In this document: positions 24,598 to 33,485 of the stretch, one piece after another | How the letters are laid out: each line of letters opens with the position of its first letter | How positions within the stretch are numbered: position 1 is the first letter of the stretch | Origin: an uncultured Hyphomicrobiales bacterium | GTDB lineage: Bacteria > Pseudomonadota > Alphaproteobacteria > Rhizobiales > Devosiaceae | DNA length: 36,891 bases | Direction: 5' to 3' | Assembly: GCA_903828145.1 (NCBI GenBank) | Contig: CAIKKY010000014.1 | Span: 1 to 36,891, forward strand | Program-made: the position numbers and the translations under genes | Notes under the pieces: generated by a model | Database searches by the model: none | Seen by the model: only the letters and a program-made list of their open reading frames with translations | Told to the model about the DNA's origin: nothing

Positions 24598-26808
24598 ATG
24601 AAAATTCGCAGCCTTGCACTTGTCGCGCTTATGGTAGCGGCATCCCCGATTGCGTTGACCGGCACCGCTCAAGCAGAACCCGTTCAAGCTGGCACGGAAT
24701 GGTGGCCCAGGAACCTCGATCTCTCGGCGCTGCGTCAGAACGAAGCGAAGTCCAACCCTTATGGAGCCGATTTCGATTATGCCAAGGAGTTCGCCTCACT
24801 CGACCTCGATGCGGTCAAGGCAGACATCCGCAAGACGCTGACCACCTCGCAGCCTTGGTGGCCGGCTGATTATGGACATTACGGCCCGTTCTTCATCCGC
24901 ATGGCGTGGCACAGCGCCGGCACCTACCGCACCGGGGACGGCCGCGGCGGTTCGGACGGCGGTGAGCAGCGCTTCGAGCCGCTGAATTCGTGGCCAGACA
25001 ATATCAGCCTCGACAAGGCCCGCCGGCTCGTCTGGCCGATAAAGCAGAAGTATGGCCGCAGGCTTTCGTGGGGCGACCTGATGGTGCTGGCCGGCAATGT
25101 CGCCATGGAGGACATGGGCTTCAAGACGCTTGGCTTTGCCGGTGGCCGGGTCGATAGCTGGCAACCCGATCTGGTCTTTTGGGGCCCGGAAACCAAGATG
25201 CTGATGGACCAGCGCCGCGATGCCAGCGGCAACCTCAAGGGACCGCTCGCTGCGACCCAGATGGGCTTGATCTACGTCAACCCGGAGGGCCCGAACGGGA
25301 ACCACGATCCGCTTGCAGCCGCGGCCGATATCCGCCGTGCCTTTGGTGCCATGGCCATGGCAGACGATGAAACCGCCGCATTGATTGCCGGCGGACACAC
25401 TTTCGGCAAGGCGCACGGCGCCCACAAGCCGGAAGAATGCGTCGCCGGAGATCCGGGCGTGGCCCCGATCGAGCAGCAGGGACTTGGGTGGACCAACAAG
25501 TGCGGCAAAGGCAATGCCGAGGACACCGTCTCGAGTGGTCTGGAAGGCGCGTGGACATCCAATCCCATCGCCTTCACCACCCAATATCTCGACAACCTCT
25601 ACGGTTTTGAATGGGTCAAGACCAAAAGCCCCGCCGGCGCGACCCAATGGGTGCCCACCAATCCGGACGCCGCCAACCTGGTGCCCGATGCGCATCGTCC
25701 CGATGTGCGCCACGCGCCGATCATGTTCACGACTGATATCGCGCTGCGCGAGGACCCGGGCTTCCGCAAGATTACCCGGCGTTGGCACAAGCGCCCGCAG
25801 GAATTCTCCGACGCCTTTGCCCGCGCATGGTTCAAGTTGACCCACCGCGACATGGGGCCGCAGGCGCGGTATCTCGGCAAGGACGTGCCCAGTGCGACTT
25901 ACGCCTGGCAGGATCCTCTGCCCAAGGCCAATTATCCTGCGGTCGACAGTGCCGATGTCGCGCAGCTCAAGACCGAGATCGCAGGTTCAGGACTAACCAC
26001 TGCCGAACTGGTGCGCACTGCCTGGGCTTCGGCCTCGTCTTTCCGCGCAACCGACATGCGCGGCGGCGCCAACGGTGCGCGGTTGCGGCTTGATCCGCAG
26101 AAGAACTGGGCAGTGAACGACCCGGCGGAACTGACCAAGGTTATCGCCCGGTTTGAGGCAATCCGCACCAAGTTCAACAAGACCGCGAGCGGCGGCAAGC
26201 AGGTGTCGCTGGCTGATCTCATCGTGCTGGGCGGCAGTGTCGGGATTGAGCAGGCGGCCAAGGCCGCCGGGCAGGACGTGACCGTGCCCTTCACTCCAGG
26301 CCGGGTCGATGCCACGCAGGCGCAGACCGAAGTGGCATCATTCGACTACCTGCAGCCGAAGGCCGATGGCTTCCGCAACTACTATGCTGCCAATGCCGAT
26401 CTTGGCCCGACCGAGGCATTGATCGACAAGGCGGACATGCTGAACCTGACCGTGCCGGAATTGACCGTTCTGGTGGGCGGGATGCGCTCGCTGGGTGCGA
26501 ATGCGAACGGCTCAAACGCAGGTATATTCACCAGCCGTCCCGGCACGCTCAGCAATGACTTCTTCGTGAACCTGCTGTCTATGGACACGGTCTGGTCGAA
26601 GTCGGCAAGCACGCCCGGTCTCTATGAAGGCAAGGACCGCGCCACCGGAGCAACAAAGTGGACCGCGACGCCGGTCGATCTGGTGTTCGGTTCAAACTCG
26701 GAGCTGCGCGCGGTGGCCGAGGTCTATGCCTCGGACGATGCGAAACAGAAGTTCGTGACTGACTTCGTCGCAGCCTGGACCAAGGTAATGGACGCCGACC
26801 GCTTCTAA
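24598..26808 (+). CDS. katG: Catalase-peroxidase with signal peptide (periplasmic KatG)
   Basis: Haem enzyme that removes H2O2 by catalase and peroxidase reactions. Unlike ordinary cytoplasmic KatG, it begins with a clear Sec signal peptide ([16 protein letters not shown]...GTAQA, cleavage after Ala26). Active-site residues are all present: R101, W104, H105 (RMAWHSAGT), Y226 and M252 for the Trp-Tyr-Met adduct, and proximal haem ligand H267 ([11 protein letters not shown]). The second, non-haem peroxidase-like domain is complete ([20 protein letters not shown]). 736 aa is full length. GGAGGAGAG precedes ATG 24598. Export would protect the envelope, as with KatP-type enzymes; localisation is inferred. 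Confidence 0.95.
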   Translation: MKIRSLALVALMVAASPIALTGTAQAEPVQAGTEWWPRNLDLSALRQNEAKSNPYGADFDYAKEFASLDLDAVKADIRKTLTTSQPWWPADYGHYGPFFIRMAWHSAGTYRTGDGRGGSDGGEQRFEPLNSWPDNISLDKARRLVWPIKQKYGRRLSWGDLMVLAGNVAMEDMGFKTLGFAGGRVDSWQPDLVFWGPETKMLMDQRRDASGNLKGPLAATQMGLIYVNPEGPNGNHDPLAAAADIRRAFGAMAMADDETAALIAGGHTFGKAHGAHKPEECVAGDPGVAPIEQQGLGWTNKCGKGNAEDTVSSGLEGAWTSNPIAFTTQYLDNLYGFEWVKTKSPAGATQWVPTNPDAANLVPDAHRPDVRHAPIMFTTDIALREDPGFRKITRRWHKRPQEFSDAFARAWFKLTHRDMGPQARYLGKDVPSATYAWQDPLPKANYPAVDSADVAQLKTEIAGSGLTTAELVRTAWASASSFRATDMRGGANGARLRLDPQKNWAVNDPAELTKVIARFEAIRTKFNKTASGGKQVSLADLIVLGGSVGIEQAAKAAGQDVTVPFTPGRVDATQAQTEVASFDYLQPKADGFRNYYAANADLGPTEALIDKADMLNLTVPELTVLVGGMRSLGANANGSNAGIFTSRPGTLSNDFFVNLLSMDTVWSKSASTPGLYEGKDRATGATKWTATPVDLVFGSNSELRAVAEVYASDDAKQKFVTDFVAAWTKVMDADRF

Positions 26809-26826
26809 TTCCTCTCCGCCGAGAGG

Positions 26827-26852
26827 CGACGGCAGGGGAAACTCTGCCGTCG
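26827..26852 (+). terminator. Hairpin downstream of katG
   Basis: CGACGGCAG (26827-26835) and CTGCCGTCG (26844-26852) form a perfect 9-bp stem with an 8-base loop, 19 bases after the katG stop. There is no T-tract after it, so it may be an mRNA 3'-end stabiliser or a weak terminator. Confidence 0.45.
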
Positions 26853-26965
26853 TCATTGGAGCGGCCCGCCAAGGGGGCTATGGCATTCGCTGCAACACGA
26901 TCCTGCCGGGCCTCATCGTTACCCCGATCCAGGACAAGGTATTGGAGCGCGCCAGCAAGTCCACT
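26846..26965 (+). pseudogene. Short-chain dehydrogenase remnant
   Basis: One frame reads GYGIRCNTILPGLIVTPIQD and KVLERA. This is the segment after the catalytic Tyr-Lys of classical SDR oxidoreductases (GIRVN-x-I-x-PG-x-I-x-TPM). Nothing of the Rossmann motif or active site precedes it and the frame ends shortly after. It is therefore a small leftover of a deleted SDR gene between katG and the convergent pnuC-like gene. Confidence 0.55.
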
Positions 26966-26968
26966 CAT

Positions 26969-27523
26969 TCAAGTTGTCACACGGCGCCAGCGCTGCAAAC
27001 CGATGATGGCCAGAATGCCCATGGCCCCATAGAGGCCTGCGGTGAGCCAAAGTTCCTTGAAGGCGAACATTGCCACGTAAAACGCATCGACGATAATCCA
27101 CAGCAGCCAGCTTTCAGCATGGCGCCGCGCGGTCCAATACTGCGCAACGAGACTGAAGCTGCTTAGCGCTGCGTCCATCCAGGGCACCGATGCATCGGTA
27201 TGACGGCTCAGAAGCCAGCCGATGGCAAGGGCGCCGAAGGCCCCCGCGGTCAGACCGGCCACTGCTTGCGCCACGGGCAGGGCTTGAACTGACAGATCGC
27301 CTGCCGCCTCTTTGCTGCGCACCCACACGATCCATCCGTAAACGATGAACAGAGCGAATACCCCCTGTAAGACCATGTCGGCGTAGAGGCGGACATCGAA
27401 GAAGATCTTGGCATAGAGTGCGCAGGCGACAAAGCTGACGGGCCAGCACAGCACCCACCTTTTCGCGGTGAGCCAGATGCCGAGGAAGCTGACGGCGACG
27501 GCCAGAATTTCCAGAACCGACAT
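26969..27523 (-). CDS. pnuC: PnuC-family vitamin transporter, probably thiamine-specific (PnuT-like)
   Basis: A 184-aa membrane protein with about seven hydrophobic segments and PnuC-family features (GIWLTAKRWVLCWPVSFVAC, AQYWTARRHAESWLLWIIVD, AFYVAMFAFKELWLTAGLYG). PnuC proteins are facilitators for nicotinamide riboside; paralogues in thiamine-regulated operons (PnuT) carry thiamine. As the last gene of the TPP-riboswitch operon, thiamine is the likely substrate. Its ATG shares one base with the kinase stop (TGATG), implying coupling. Phosphorylation by the upstream kinase would trap the vitamin. Confidence 0.85.
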   Translation of the reverse strand: MSVLEILAVAVSFLGIWLTAKRWVLCWPVSFVACALYAKIFFDVRLYADMVLQGVFALFIVYGWIVWVRSKEAAGDLSVQALPVAQAVAGLTAGAFGALAIGWLLSRHTDASVPWMDAALSSFSLVAQYWTARRHAESWLLWIIVDAFYVAMFAFKELWLTAGLYGAMGILAIIGLQRWRRVTT

Positions 27524-28662
27524 CAAGCCGCCGCCCAGTGCGCTAGTTGATCCATAAAACCTTGCCCCGCCGCTGAACGGAACCAGTCGGCATGGCCAAT
27601 GGCATAACCTTGCCAGGCGAGATCGGCTTGGTCGCGGTCGCCGACAACGCCTGCGAAGTAATCGACCTCGGACAAGGCGAACTCGAGGTGAACCAGCGGC
27701 AGCAGGCGGACGAGCAGTTCGGTGTCCAACGGCATTTCGCGCTGATAGCCGGCAAGAATGCCCCTGGCAGCGTTGATGTCGGGCGAGGCGTTCTCATCAC
27801 CCTCTGCGATCTCTAGCCACGGGATTACGGCACGCTCGATAGCCGTGGCTAGGTCGTGGACCGCGCAAGTTGGTCCCGCCAGACCAAAATCGAACACTGC
27901 GCTGACGCTGCCGTCTGTAGCCCACAGCAGGTTGGAGGGGTGCCAGTCATTGTGTGTCCAAAGTGCTGGCTGACCTTCAAGCCGTTCAGCTAGCCCCCCG
28001 CCAAACGTTGCAAAAAGGCGCGTCAGCTCGTCCCGCCACGGCTTGTCTGAGAGGAAAGCGGCCAAGGCTGGACGCGCTGCTACGTAAGCTGCGGCGGCAG
28101 CGAGCGGATCTCGCGCCGGCAGGATAGTAAAGCTTGCGACGAGCCGGTGCGGGCCGCGCTCACTCGCCTGATAGTCTTGTGCTGCTCGATGCAGCAGTCC
28201 TAAGGCAGAGCCTGCCGCATCCGCATGGGCTGGTTTCAGGTAGGGCGTCCAGGATTGCCTGTCCTGATAAAGGTCGAGCCCCGGCGCTTTGCGCTGCAGT
28301 TCGTAAGTCCAGTTTCCGAGAGAAACTGCACCAAGGCCATCCACCGTTTGGACTACCTCAGGCACGGGGACCCCCTTGGACTGAAGATGCGTCATGAACG
28401 CCTGTTCCTCCGCCAAGGCGTGAGGCGTCCTGACATCGCAGTGGTGCCGCTTGAGAAAAAATTGGCCACGGTCAGTCTGCACGCGCGTCGCGGAAGAGAA
28501 AGGACGGGGTGAATGCCACGCGAGGCCTTGAAACTGGCCGGCCTCAGGGAAGTAAGTCAGGACCTTGGCCGCCTCGGCATCCGTGATGGCGGGCCAGGTC
28601 GGCGCTTCCAGCGCCGTACCCATGCCATGCACCAGATGCTCTTCGGCTGCGGTGCCGCCCAT
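27523..28662 (-). CDS. APH-fold kinase, probable thiamine kinase of the salvage operon
   Basis: The 379-aa protein has the aminoglycoside-phosphotransferase/choline-kinase fold (PF01636). It carries an ATP-binding lysine region QFFLKRHHC, catalytic loop LWTHNDWHPSNLLW (H-x-D-x-H-P-x-N type) and metal-binding VFDFGLAGPTCAVHDLA. It lies between a TonB receptor (2 bases away) and a PnuC-type transporter (1-base overlap) behind a TPP riboswitch. That makes phosphorylation of thiamine, as by the APH-like ThiK, the best guess. HMP or another thiamine precursor is an alternative. The fold is certain; the substrate is inferred. Confidence 0.8.
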   Translation of the reverse strand: MGGTAAEEHLVHGMGTALEAPTWPAITDAEAAKVLTYFPEAGQFQGLAWHSPRPFSSATRVQTDRGQFFLKRHHCDVRTPHALAEEQAFMTHLQSKGVPVPEVVQTVDGLGAVSLGNWTYELQRKAPGLDLYQDRQSWTPYLKPAHADAAGSALGLLHRAAQDYQASERGPHRLVASFTILPARDPLAAAAAYVAARPALAAFLSDKPWRDELTRLFATFGGGLAERLEGQPALWTHNDWHPSNLLWATDGSVSAVFDFGLAGPTCAVHDLATAIERAVIPWLEIAEGDENASPDINAARGILAGYQREMPLDTELLVRLLPLVHLEFALSEVDYFAGVVGDRDQADLAWQGYAIGHADWFRSAAGQGFMDQLAHWAAA

Positions 28663-28664
28663 GC

Positions 28665-30956
28665 CTAGAACTCTCGCGACAGTGTAGCCATGAAGGCCCG
28701 GCCGCTGCCGATGTAATAGGTCGGCGAAGAACCCGCGATCACAGAGCCATTGCGCCCGATCACATCGAGGGCATTGGCGCTGATAATCTGAACCCCGGAC
28801 AGGACCTTTGGGTTGGTGACATTGATCACGTTAAGACGCAGGTCCGTTCGCTTTGCATCGATCAGGCCAGCAAGATGCACCCCAATCGACAGGTCGAGCG
28901 TGGCGAAGCCTTTAATGCTCTCGTCGTTCATGAGCGTGGAATACTGGCGGCCAACATATTTAAATGCTGCGCTACCGAACAGGCGGCCATCGTCGTAGGT
29001 CGATCCCAGACCAAACTGGAACTGAGGGCTTGAGATTGCGCGTTTGCCCCGGGTCGGCAGGAAGTCGTCGCCGACCGGGAGGTCATCATTCAGGCGGGTG
29101 CGGAGGTATTCGCCTGAGGCATAGATGCTCATGCCCTTCATCGGGCGCCAGCTGATCTCGCCATCGATCCCGAAGGATGTCTGGCTACCGGCATTGACCG
29201 TCGAATTGACGAGTGCACCGCCGCTGTCGACAACGGTCGGGACGTGGCGATTGCGGAAGTGATAGTGGAAGGCCGTCGCCGAGAAAGACAGGTTGGTGCC
29301 AATATAACGGTAGCCAAGTTCCTGCGAGACCGAATATTCGTTCTTCAGGGCATTTGTGCCCTGGCTGACCAGCATTCCGCCATAATAGCTATCGTAGAGT
29401 GTGAACTCGTTTGGCGCGCGGAAACTCGTTGTGACATTGGCAAACACCTGCTGCCGATCGTCGAGTTGATAGTGCACCGACGCACGGGGCAGGGCAGCAA
29501 AAGCGTCGAAGCGCACTTCGGATTGCGGCCCAGGCAAGTAATTACGCCCTCGGCGCTGGAAGTTCACGCCCTTGAAGCCCAGGTTGATGTTTAGCCGGGG
29601 AGTAAGTGCGATGTTGTCCCCCAGGAAGAAAGCCTGGGTCCGCGTGACCGTGCGCTGGTTCTCATAGGCCAGCAACCGGCCATCGGCGGTTCGGATTGCC
29701 TTGTCTTCATCGCCCCAGACATCCACAGGATTTCCGTCCGCACCGATCGATGTGTAGGACTGGGTCACCCGGTCGGTACCGTAATCAAACCAAAGTCCAG
29801 CAAAGAGCGTGTGGGCCCCGCTCTCGAGGGTTAGCTTGCTTACGTTGCCGACGCGGAACTGATCCCCGGTGTAGTTGCCGAGCACGGTGGCCAGACCATC
29901 TATGGCGCCGGGTAGGCTGATTGGCTGGGTCAGTTCTTCGTCGCCCAGGAAATTACCGGTTGTGGTTAGCTGCGTGCCGTACGGCGCACTACCGTGGCCG
30001 AACTGAAGGTAGGTCGTGCTGTCCAAGGCCAGGCTATCGTTCAGGTTCACGTGCACTGGCGCGGAGACATAGAAGTTGCGGAACGGGGCACGGTAGAGAC
30101 GCCAGTAGCGGGTGTCCCCTTCGGTATAGCGCTCGGTGAAGTTGAAGTTGCGTCCCTCAGCGCGCCATTCGGCCTGCGTTGGCGCCGGGTAGGTCGAAGT
30201 GATTGCGTCATTGTATGACAGGGCCACGCTGGCGCGATTGCCGTCGCCCCATTCGGCAAGCAGCTTGGCGTCGACGTGCTGCCGCTTGTCGAAACCCGCG
30301 CCGCGCCAGTTGTCGGCGCGATTATTCGAATAGGAAATGAAGGCCTTGAGGCCGCTACCTGCAATCGCGCCGGTATCTAGCCGCACGAAAGCTCGGCGCG
30401 CATTAAAGGAACCGCCGGACAGATTTACAAGGGCGCCCGCCTCGCTTCTTGGATCGTCAAGCGACAGCGAAAGCAAGCCACCTGCGGCTGCAACCACCGG
30501 GCTGTCGATGTTGACGGCGCCCTGCGCCAGCTTGATCTGCCGTACGTTCTCGGCATCAGCGAACTGCGAGGGATACGAATAGAAATAGCCGATGTCGTTC
30601 TGCGGTGCGCCTTCCATTAACACACCGATTGCGTCCTGACCCAATCCGCGCAGGGTGATGCCTGAATTGGCGGACAGTCCGAAGGGGTCGGTCGTGGAGA
30701 CGTTGGCGCCGGGCAGTAGGTTGACCAGTTGGAATGCGTTGAGCGTCGGTGCCTGCTTGGTAATGTAGTCTGCCGTAATCGCACTGACCGTCTTGGGTTC
30801 GGTCTGATCAGGCAGCAGCCCTGCGGGATCGGGATAGCCGACGACCCGGATTGTTGCGTCGTCATTGTCGCCGGCTTCCGCGCTTGCAGGCTGTGCGAGC
30901 AGCAGCATCGGCAAGAGCAGTGCGGGCAGTCTCAGAGAGGTACTGGTAACAATCAT
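28665..30956 (-). CDS. TonB-dependent outer-membrane receptor of the TPP-riboswitch operon
   Basis: An active importer across the outer membrane, 763 aa from ATG 30956. The start MIVTSTSLRLPALLLPMLLL with an AQPASAEAG cleavage region is a good signal peptide, and GGAG lies upstream. ATG at 31058 would run through the riboswitch and is rejected. A plug domain follows (TLNAFQLVNLLPGANVSTTD, SGITLRGLGQDAIGVLMEGA, IKLAQGAVNIDSP), then a 22-strand barrel ending in aromatic Phe (FMATLSREF). TPP control points to thiamine or a thiamine-related compound as ligand, as known for riboswitch-linked receptors. Confidence 0.9.
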   Translation of the reverse strand: MIVTSTSLRLPALLLPMLLLAQPASAEAGDNDDATIRVVGYPDPAGLLPDQTEPKTVSAITADYITKQAPTLNAFQLVNLLPGANVSTTDPFGLSANSGITLRGLGQDAIGVLMEGAPQNDIGYFYSYPSQFADAENVRQIKLAQGAVNIDSPVVAAAGGLLSLSLDDPRSEAGALVNLSGGSFNARRAFVRLDTGAIAGSGLKAFISYSNNRADNWRGAGFDKRQHVDAKLLAEWGDGNRASVALSYNDAITSTYPAPTQAEWRAEGRNFNFTERYTEGDTRYWRLYRAPFRNFYVSAPVHVNLNDSLALDSTTYLQFGHGSAPYGTQLTTTGNFLGDEELTQPISLPGAIDGLATVLGNYTGDQFRVGNVSKLTLESGAHTLFAGLWFDYGTDRVTQSYTSIGADGNPVDVWGDEDKAIRTADGRLLAYENQRTVTRTQAFFLGDNIALTPRLNINLGFKGVNFQRRGRNYLPGPQSEVRFDAFAALPRASVHYQLDDRQQVFANVTTSFRAPNEFTLYDSYYGGMLVSQGTNALKNEYSVSQELGYRYIGTNLSFSATAFHYHFRNRHVPTVVDSGGALVNSTVNAGSQTSFGIDGEISWRPMKGMSIYASGEYLRTRLNDDLPVGDDFLPTRGKRAISSPQFQFGLGSTYDDGRLFGSAAFKYVGRQYSTLMNDESIKGFATLDLSIGVHLAGLIDAKRTDLRLNVINVTNPKVLSGVQIISANALDVIGRNGSVIAGSSPTYYIGSGRAFMATLSREF

Positions 30957-30976
30957 CGTCTTGTCTCCACTCCAAA

Positions 30977-31006
30977 GGAGGGCAGACGGCGAACCGAGAG
31001 CCCTCC
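30977..31006 (-). promoter_or_regulatory. Expression-platform hairpin of the TPP riboswitch
   Basis: On the - strand GGAGGGC (31006-31000) can pair with GCCCTCC (30983-30977), followed by TTT and then the GGAG ribosome site of the receptor gene. The 5' arm overlaps the 3' side of the aptamer's closing helix (GTAGGGA), so the two structures exclude each other. It may act as a terminator-like or translation-controlling switch. Confidence 0.55.
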
Positions 31007-31095
31007 CTACGCCGGTATCAACCGGATCAGGTTCAGCGGGTCGTGGTCTGCTGGCCACATCTCATCCGCGCATTAGCGGCTCCCCGGGGATGCGC
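31004..31095 (-). ncRNA. TPP (thiamine pyrophosphate) riboswitch
   Basis: The - strand carries the THI-box consensus: GGGGAGCC (31085-31078), GCGGATGAGA, ACCCGCTGAACCTGATC, then CGGTTGATACCGGCGTAGGGA near 31026-31004. These match the conserved GGGG..GCC, CUGAGA-like, ACCCg.UGAACCUGAUC and GGCGUAGGGA blocks of TPP aptamers; the second is GATGAGA instead of CTGAGA. It lies 50 bases upstream of the TonB receptor start and should lower expression of the receptor-kinase-transporter operon when TPP is high. Confidence 0.95.
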
Positions 31096-31211
31096 CCCCC
31101 CTTAGGCACGAAACATGCGGATGGGAAGAGCAATGTGCTGCGGCAGTGTTGACAAAAGGGATTCCCAAACGGGTCGAGTTCTGATTCAAGGCTGCTCTTT
31201 GGGGAGCAGTC

Positions 31212-32005
31212 ATGGGCCGTGGGGATTTGTCGGATGCGGAATGGGAACTGATCGGCCCGCTGCTGCCATCTGAGCGGGGGCGCTGGGCGCGGCCTGCTGG
31301 CGACAACCGACGTTTTCTCAACGGCATGCTTCATGTGCTGCGGGTAGGTTGCCCCTGGCGAGACATGCACGAGCGTTACGGCAAGTGGAACTCCGTCTAC
31401 GTGCGGTTCCGGCGCTGGGCCGAACAGGGCGTCTGGGATGCCCTGTTGCAAACACTGGTCGATCTCGGCCTGACCGACGATTGGCAGCACATGATCGACA
31501 GCACTACGGTTCGCGGCCATGTCTCGGCAGTGGGCGGAAAAGGGGGGCTCTTGCGCAGGCTTTTGGTCGATCACGCGGCGGCTTTACGAGCAAAGTCCAC
31601 GCCCGCTGCGACAATCAAGGACTACCTATCGGGTTCATCCTGACCGGCGGCGAGGCTTCGGATTATGCAGCGGTCGATGACCTGATGGCCCTGCCATTAC
31701 CCAAACCCAAGGCACTGCTTGCCGACAAGGGTTATGACGGCGACCGCTTCCGCGAAAACCTGCTCATGCGCGGTATCCTGCCCATCATCCCGCCTCGATC
31801 GAATCGAAAAGCTCCAGTCCATCCTGACTATCGGCGCTACAAGGACCGCAACCGCATCGAGCGGATGTTCGGCAAACTGAAGCAGCAGCGCCGCATCGCC
31901 ACCCGCTATGACAAGACCGTCCTGTCGTTCGAGAGCTTCCTCAACCTCGCTGCCGCCCAGTTAACCGCCACAACCGCGATTGCCCGCAATCCATCTATTT
32001 CTTGA
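31212..32005 (+). CDS. IS5-family transposase made by -1 frameshift (two overlapping frames)
   Basis: Frame 1 starts at ATG 31212 (GGGGAG upstream) and holds the N-terminal DUF4096-like domain (MGRGDLSDAEWELIGPLLPS) and the first catalytic Asp (MIDSTTVRGH). It ends at 31643. The -1 frame continues with AQAFGRSRGGFTSKVHARCD, the second Asp (LLADKGYDGDRF) and the glutamate region (YKDRNRIERMFGKLKQQRR), to 32005. Both frames overlap at AAAAGGGGGG (31538-31547), a slippery run where family homology changes frame. Programmed frameshifting is known for IS427-group elements; a plain mutation is the alternative. Confidence 0.8.
31538..31547 (+). promoter_or_regulatory. Slippery sequence A4G6 for -1 frameshifting in the transposase
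   Basis: In frame 1 the codons are GGA AAA GGG GGG CTC. A one-base backward slip gives GCT CTT GCG CAG, the frame that carries the rest of the transposase. Both upstream and downstream conserved blocks join smoothly at this run. Confidence 0.6.
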
Positions 32006-32261
32006 CGATAGCCCATTGTGCATCAGTCCTTACGGGACGTTTTCCTCAGGGCGGCGTTGTCCAGCTTGAAGCGCTTAGGCTTGAGGCCCATTTGCTGACT
32101 TGGCCTGCGCTGCCCATGAGGCAGGCCAAGTCATTTGCCCGGTGGAAAGGGGCTGAGGCCGGATCGCCAAGATACGTGTCAGCACGCCACTCATGGCTGG
32201 TGACGGGCAGGCCTAAACGGCGACCTCCCGTCGCGCACTCACCCTCAACCCGGTCGATATT
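32006..32261. other. Convergent intergenic region with a long perfect hairpin
   Basis: No gene is seen between the transposase end (+) and the adhesin end (-). It holds the 13-bp perfect hairpin listed separately and otherwise nothing recognised. Confidence 0.4.
32097..32134. terminator. 13-bp perfect inverted repeat, possible bidirectional terminator
   Basis: TGACTTGGCCTGC (32097-32109) and GCAGGCCAAGTCA (32122-32134) pair perfectly around a 12-base loop. It lies between two convergent genes. T-tracts are short (TTT on the + side), so efficient intrinsic termination is not certain. Confidence 0.45.
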
Positions 32262-33485
32262 TTACCAGCCGAAGATCATGCCGACGCGGCCACCGGTCTT
32301 GCCACCATAGTTGAGGCTGCTGGCAAATCCGGCATGCACGGCCACATGCGGCGTGACGAGGAAGCCCATCTGCGCTGACACGGCATAGGCCCCGTCATAG
32401 GTAGCCATGTTGGTGCTGAGATTAAAGCGCATGTCCGGCAGAAATCCGCCGCCAGCCATGGCCATCGCGGCGGCCGTCGATGCAGACGACTTGCGGTCGA
32501 GCCTGTCCAATTGGTTGGCCAGCGCGTCGACGCGCGAGGACAAGTTGTCGAGCCGCGTGTTGAGCGCATTGTCTGCGAGCAGGCGGGTGGTGATCTCGGT
32601 ATAGAGCTGACCACCGTTGATGGCATCCGTCGAGCCGTCAGTCATGCGCCCGGCGGCGACATTGACAATGGTCCGTTCTGCGCCCACTGCCCCGACCGAC
32701 ACGCTGTTATCTTCACCTGCGAAGGAATCTGCGCCAATCGCGACGGCGTTATATCCCGCGGCAGATGCTCGAATGCCGACTGATGTTGACAAGGTCCCGG
32801 TTGATCGCGTGCTCGATCCGATCGCCGTGCTGTAATCACCGGTTGCTTGGGCGTCGGCGCCATTCGCTGTCGCAAATGAACCGGTGGCCTGTGCAACCAT
32901 GCCCGTCGCGGTGCTGTTGTCGCTGGAGGCGATGGATTGGTTGCCGATGGCTGTCGAATTGGGGCCCGTCGCTTGCGAGGAGAAGCCGAGCGCGGTGGCG
33001 TTGTCGCCGGTAGCCCGTGACGACAAACCATCAGCCACGGTGAAGGCACCAGTGGCCTGCGCGTCAACGCCCGTGGCGGTTGACCCTTCGCCGGTCGCTT
33101 GAGCAATCATGCCCGTCGCGGTCGAATTGGTCCCAGTGGCGTAAGATAGAGTTCCGGTTGCTGTCGAGTTCGCCCCGTAAGCGCGAGCCGTAAACCCGGC
33201 GGCAGTGGCATTTTCGTTGGTGGCCTGAGCACTTGCACCCACGGCTGTCGTAAAGGCGCCCGTCGCTTGCGCTACGAGACCCGTCGCGGTTGACCACTCC
33301 CCAGATGCGGCGGAAAATGCGCCTTCCGCCGTTGAATTCACGCCGGAAGCTGCCGCCCCGGCCCCGATTGCGGTTGAATTATCACCGGTGGCCGCCGCCC
33401 CGGTGCCGTAAGAGGTCTCGTTCGCCCCCATTGCGGCGGTGTTTGAAATGAGAAGGCTGCCAAGAATAAGTACAGATTTTTTCAT
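32262..33485 (-). CDS. YadA-like trimeric autotransporter adhesin
   Basis: Surface adhesin, 407 aa from ATG 33485 (AGGTG upstream; MKKSVLILGSLLISNTAAMG signal peptide). The head is about 18 tandem 14-residue YadA-head repeats (pattern NSTAxGxxAxATG). A neck follows with ERTIVNVAAGRMTDGSTDAI and NGGQLY. The stalk is a very short coiled coil (LLADNALNTRLDNLSSRVDA, LANQLDRLDRK). The membrane anchor (PF03895) is AAAMAMAGGGFLPDMRFNLS and onward, ending in Trp. All modules for trimer assembly are present, with an unusually compact stalk. Starting at 33545 would bury the signal peptide and is rejected. Confidence 0.92.
   Translation of the reverse strand: MKKSVLILGSLLISNTAAMGANETSYGTGAAATGDNSTAIGAGAAASGVNSTAEGAFSAASGEWSTATGLVAQATGAFTTAVGASAQATNENATAAGFTARAYGANSTATGTLSYATGTNSTATGMIAQATGEGSTATGVDAQATGAFTVADGLSSRATGDNATALGFSSQATGPNSTAIGNQSIASSDNSTATGMVAQATGSFATANGADAQATGDYSTAIGSSTRSTGTLSTSVGIRASAAGYNAVAIGADSFAGEDNSVSVGAVGAERTIVNVAAGRMTDGSTDAINGGQLYTEITTRLLADNALNTRLDNLSSRVDALANQLDRLDRKSSASTAAAMAMAGGGFLPDMRFNLSTNMATYDGAYAVSAQMGFLVTPHVAVHAGFASSLNYGGKTGGRVGMIFGW

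Larger units (their letters stand above)
31130..32005 (+). mobile_element. IS5-family (IS427-like) insertion element, ends not resolved
   Basis: The transposase reading frames span 31212-32005. The left end probably lies between 31100 and 31175 (unusual sequence GGGATTCCCAAACGGGTCGA at 31159), but I find no matching inverted copy to the right of 32005. The right end is therefore undetermined or lost. The element sits about 70-100 bases upstream of the TPP aptamer, where the thiamine operon's promoter would be expected. Confidence 0.65.

Noticed and set aside
24796-25845. 349-aa open frame on the - strand inside katG
   Set aside because: Antisense shadow of the intact catalase-peroxidase with no ribosome site or family.
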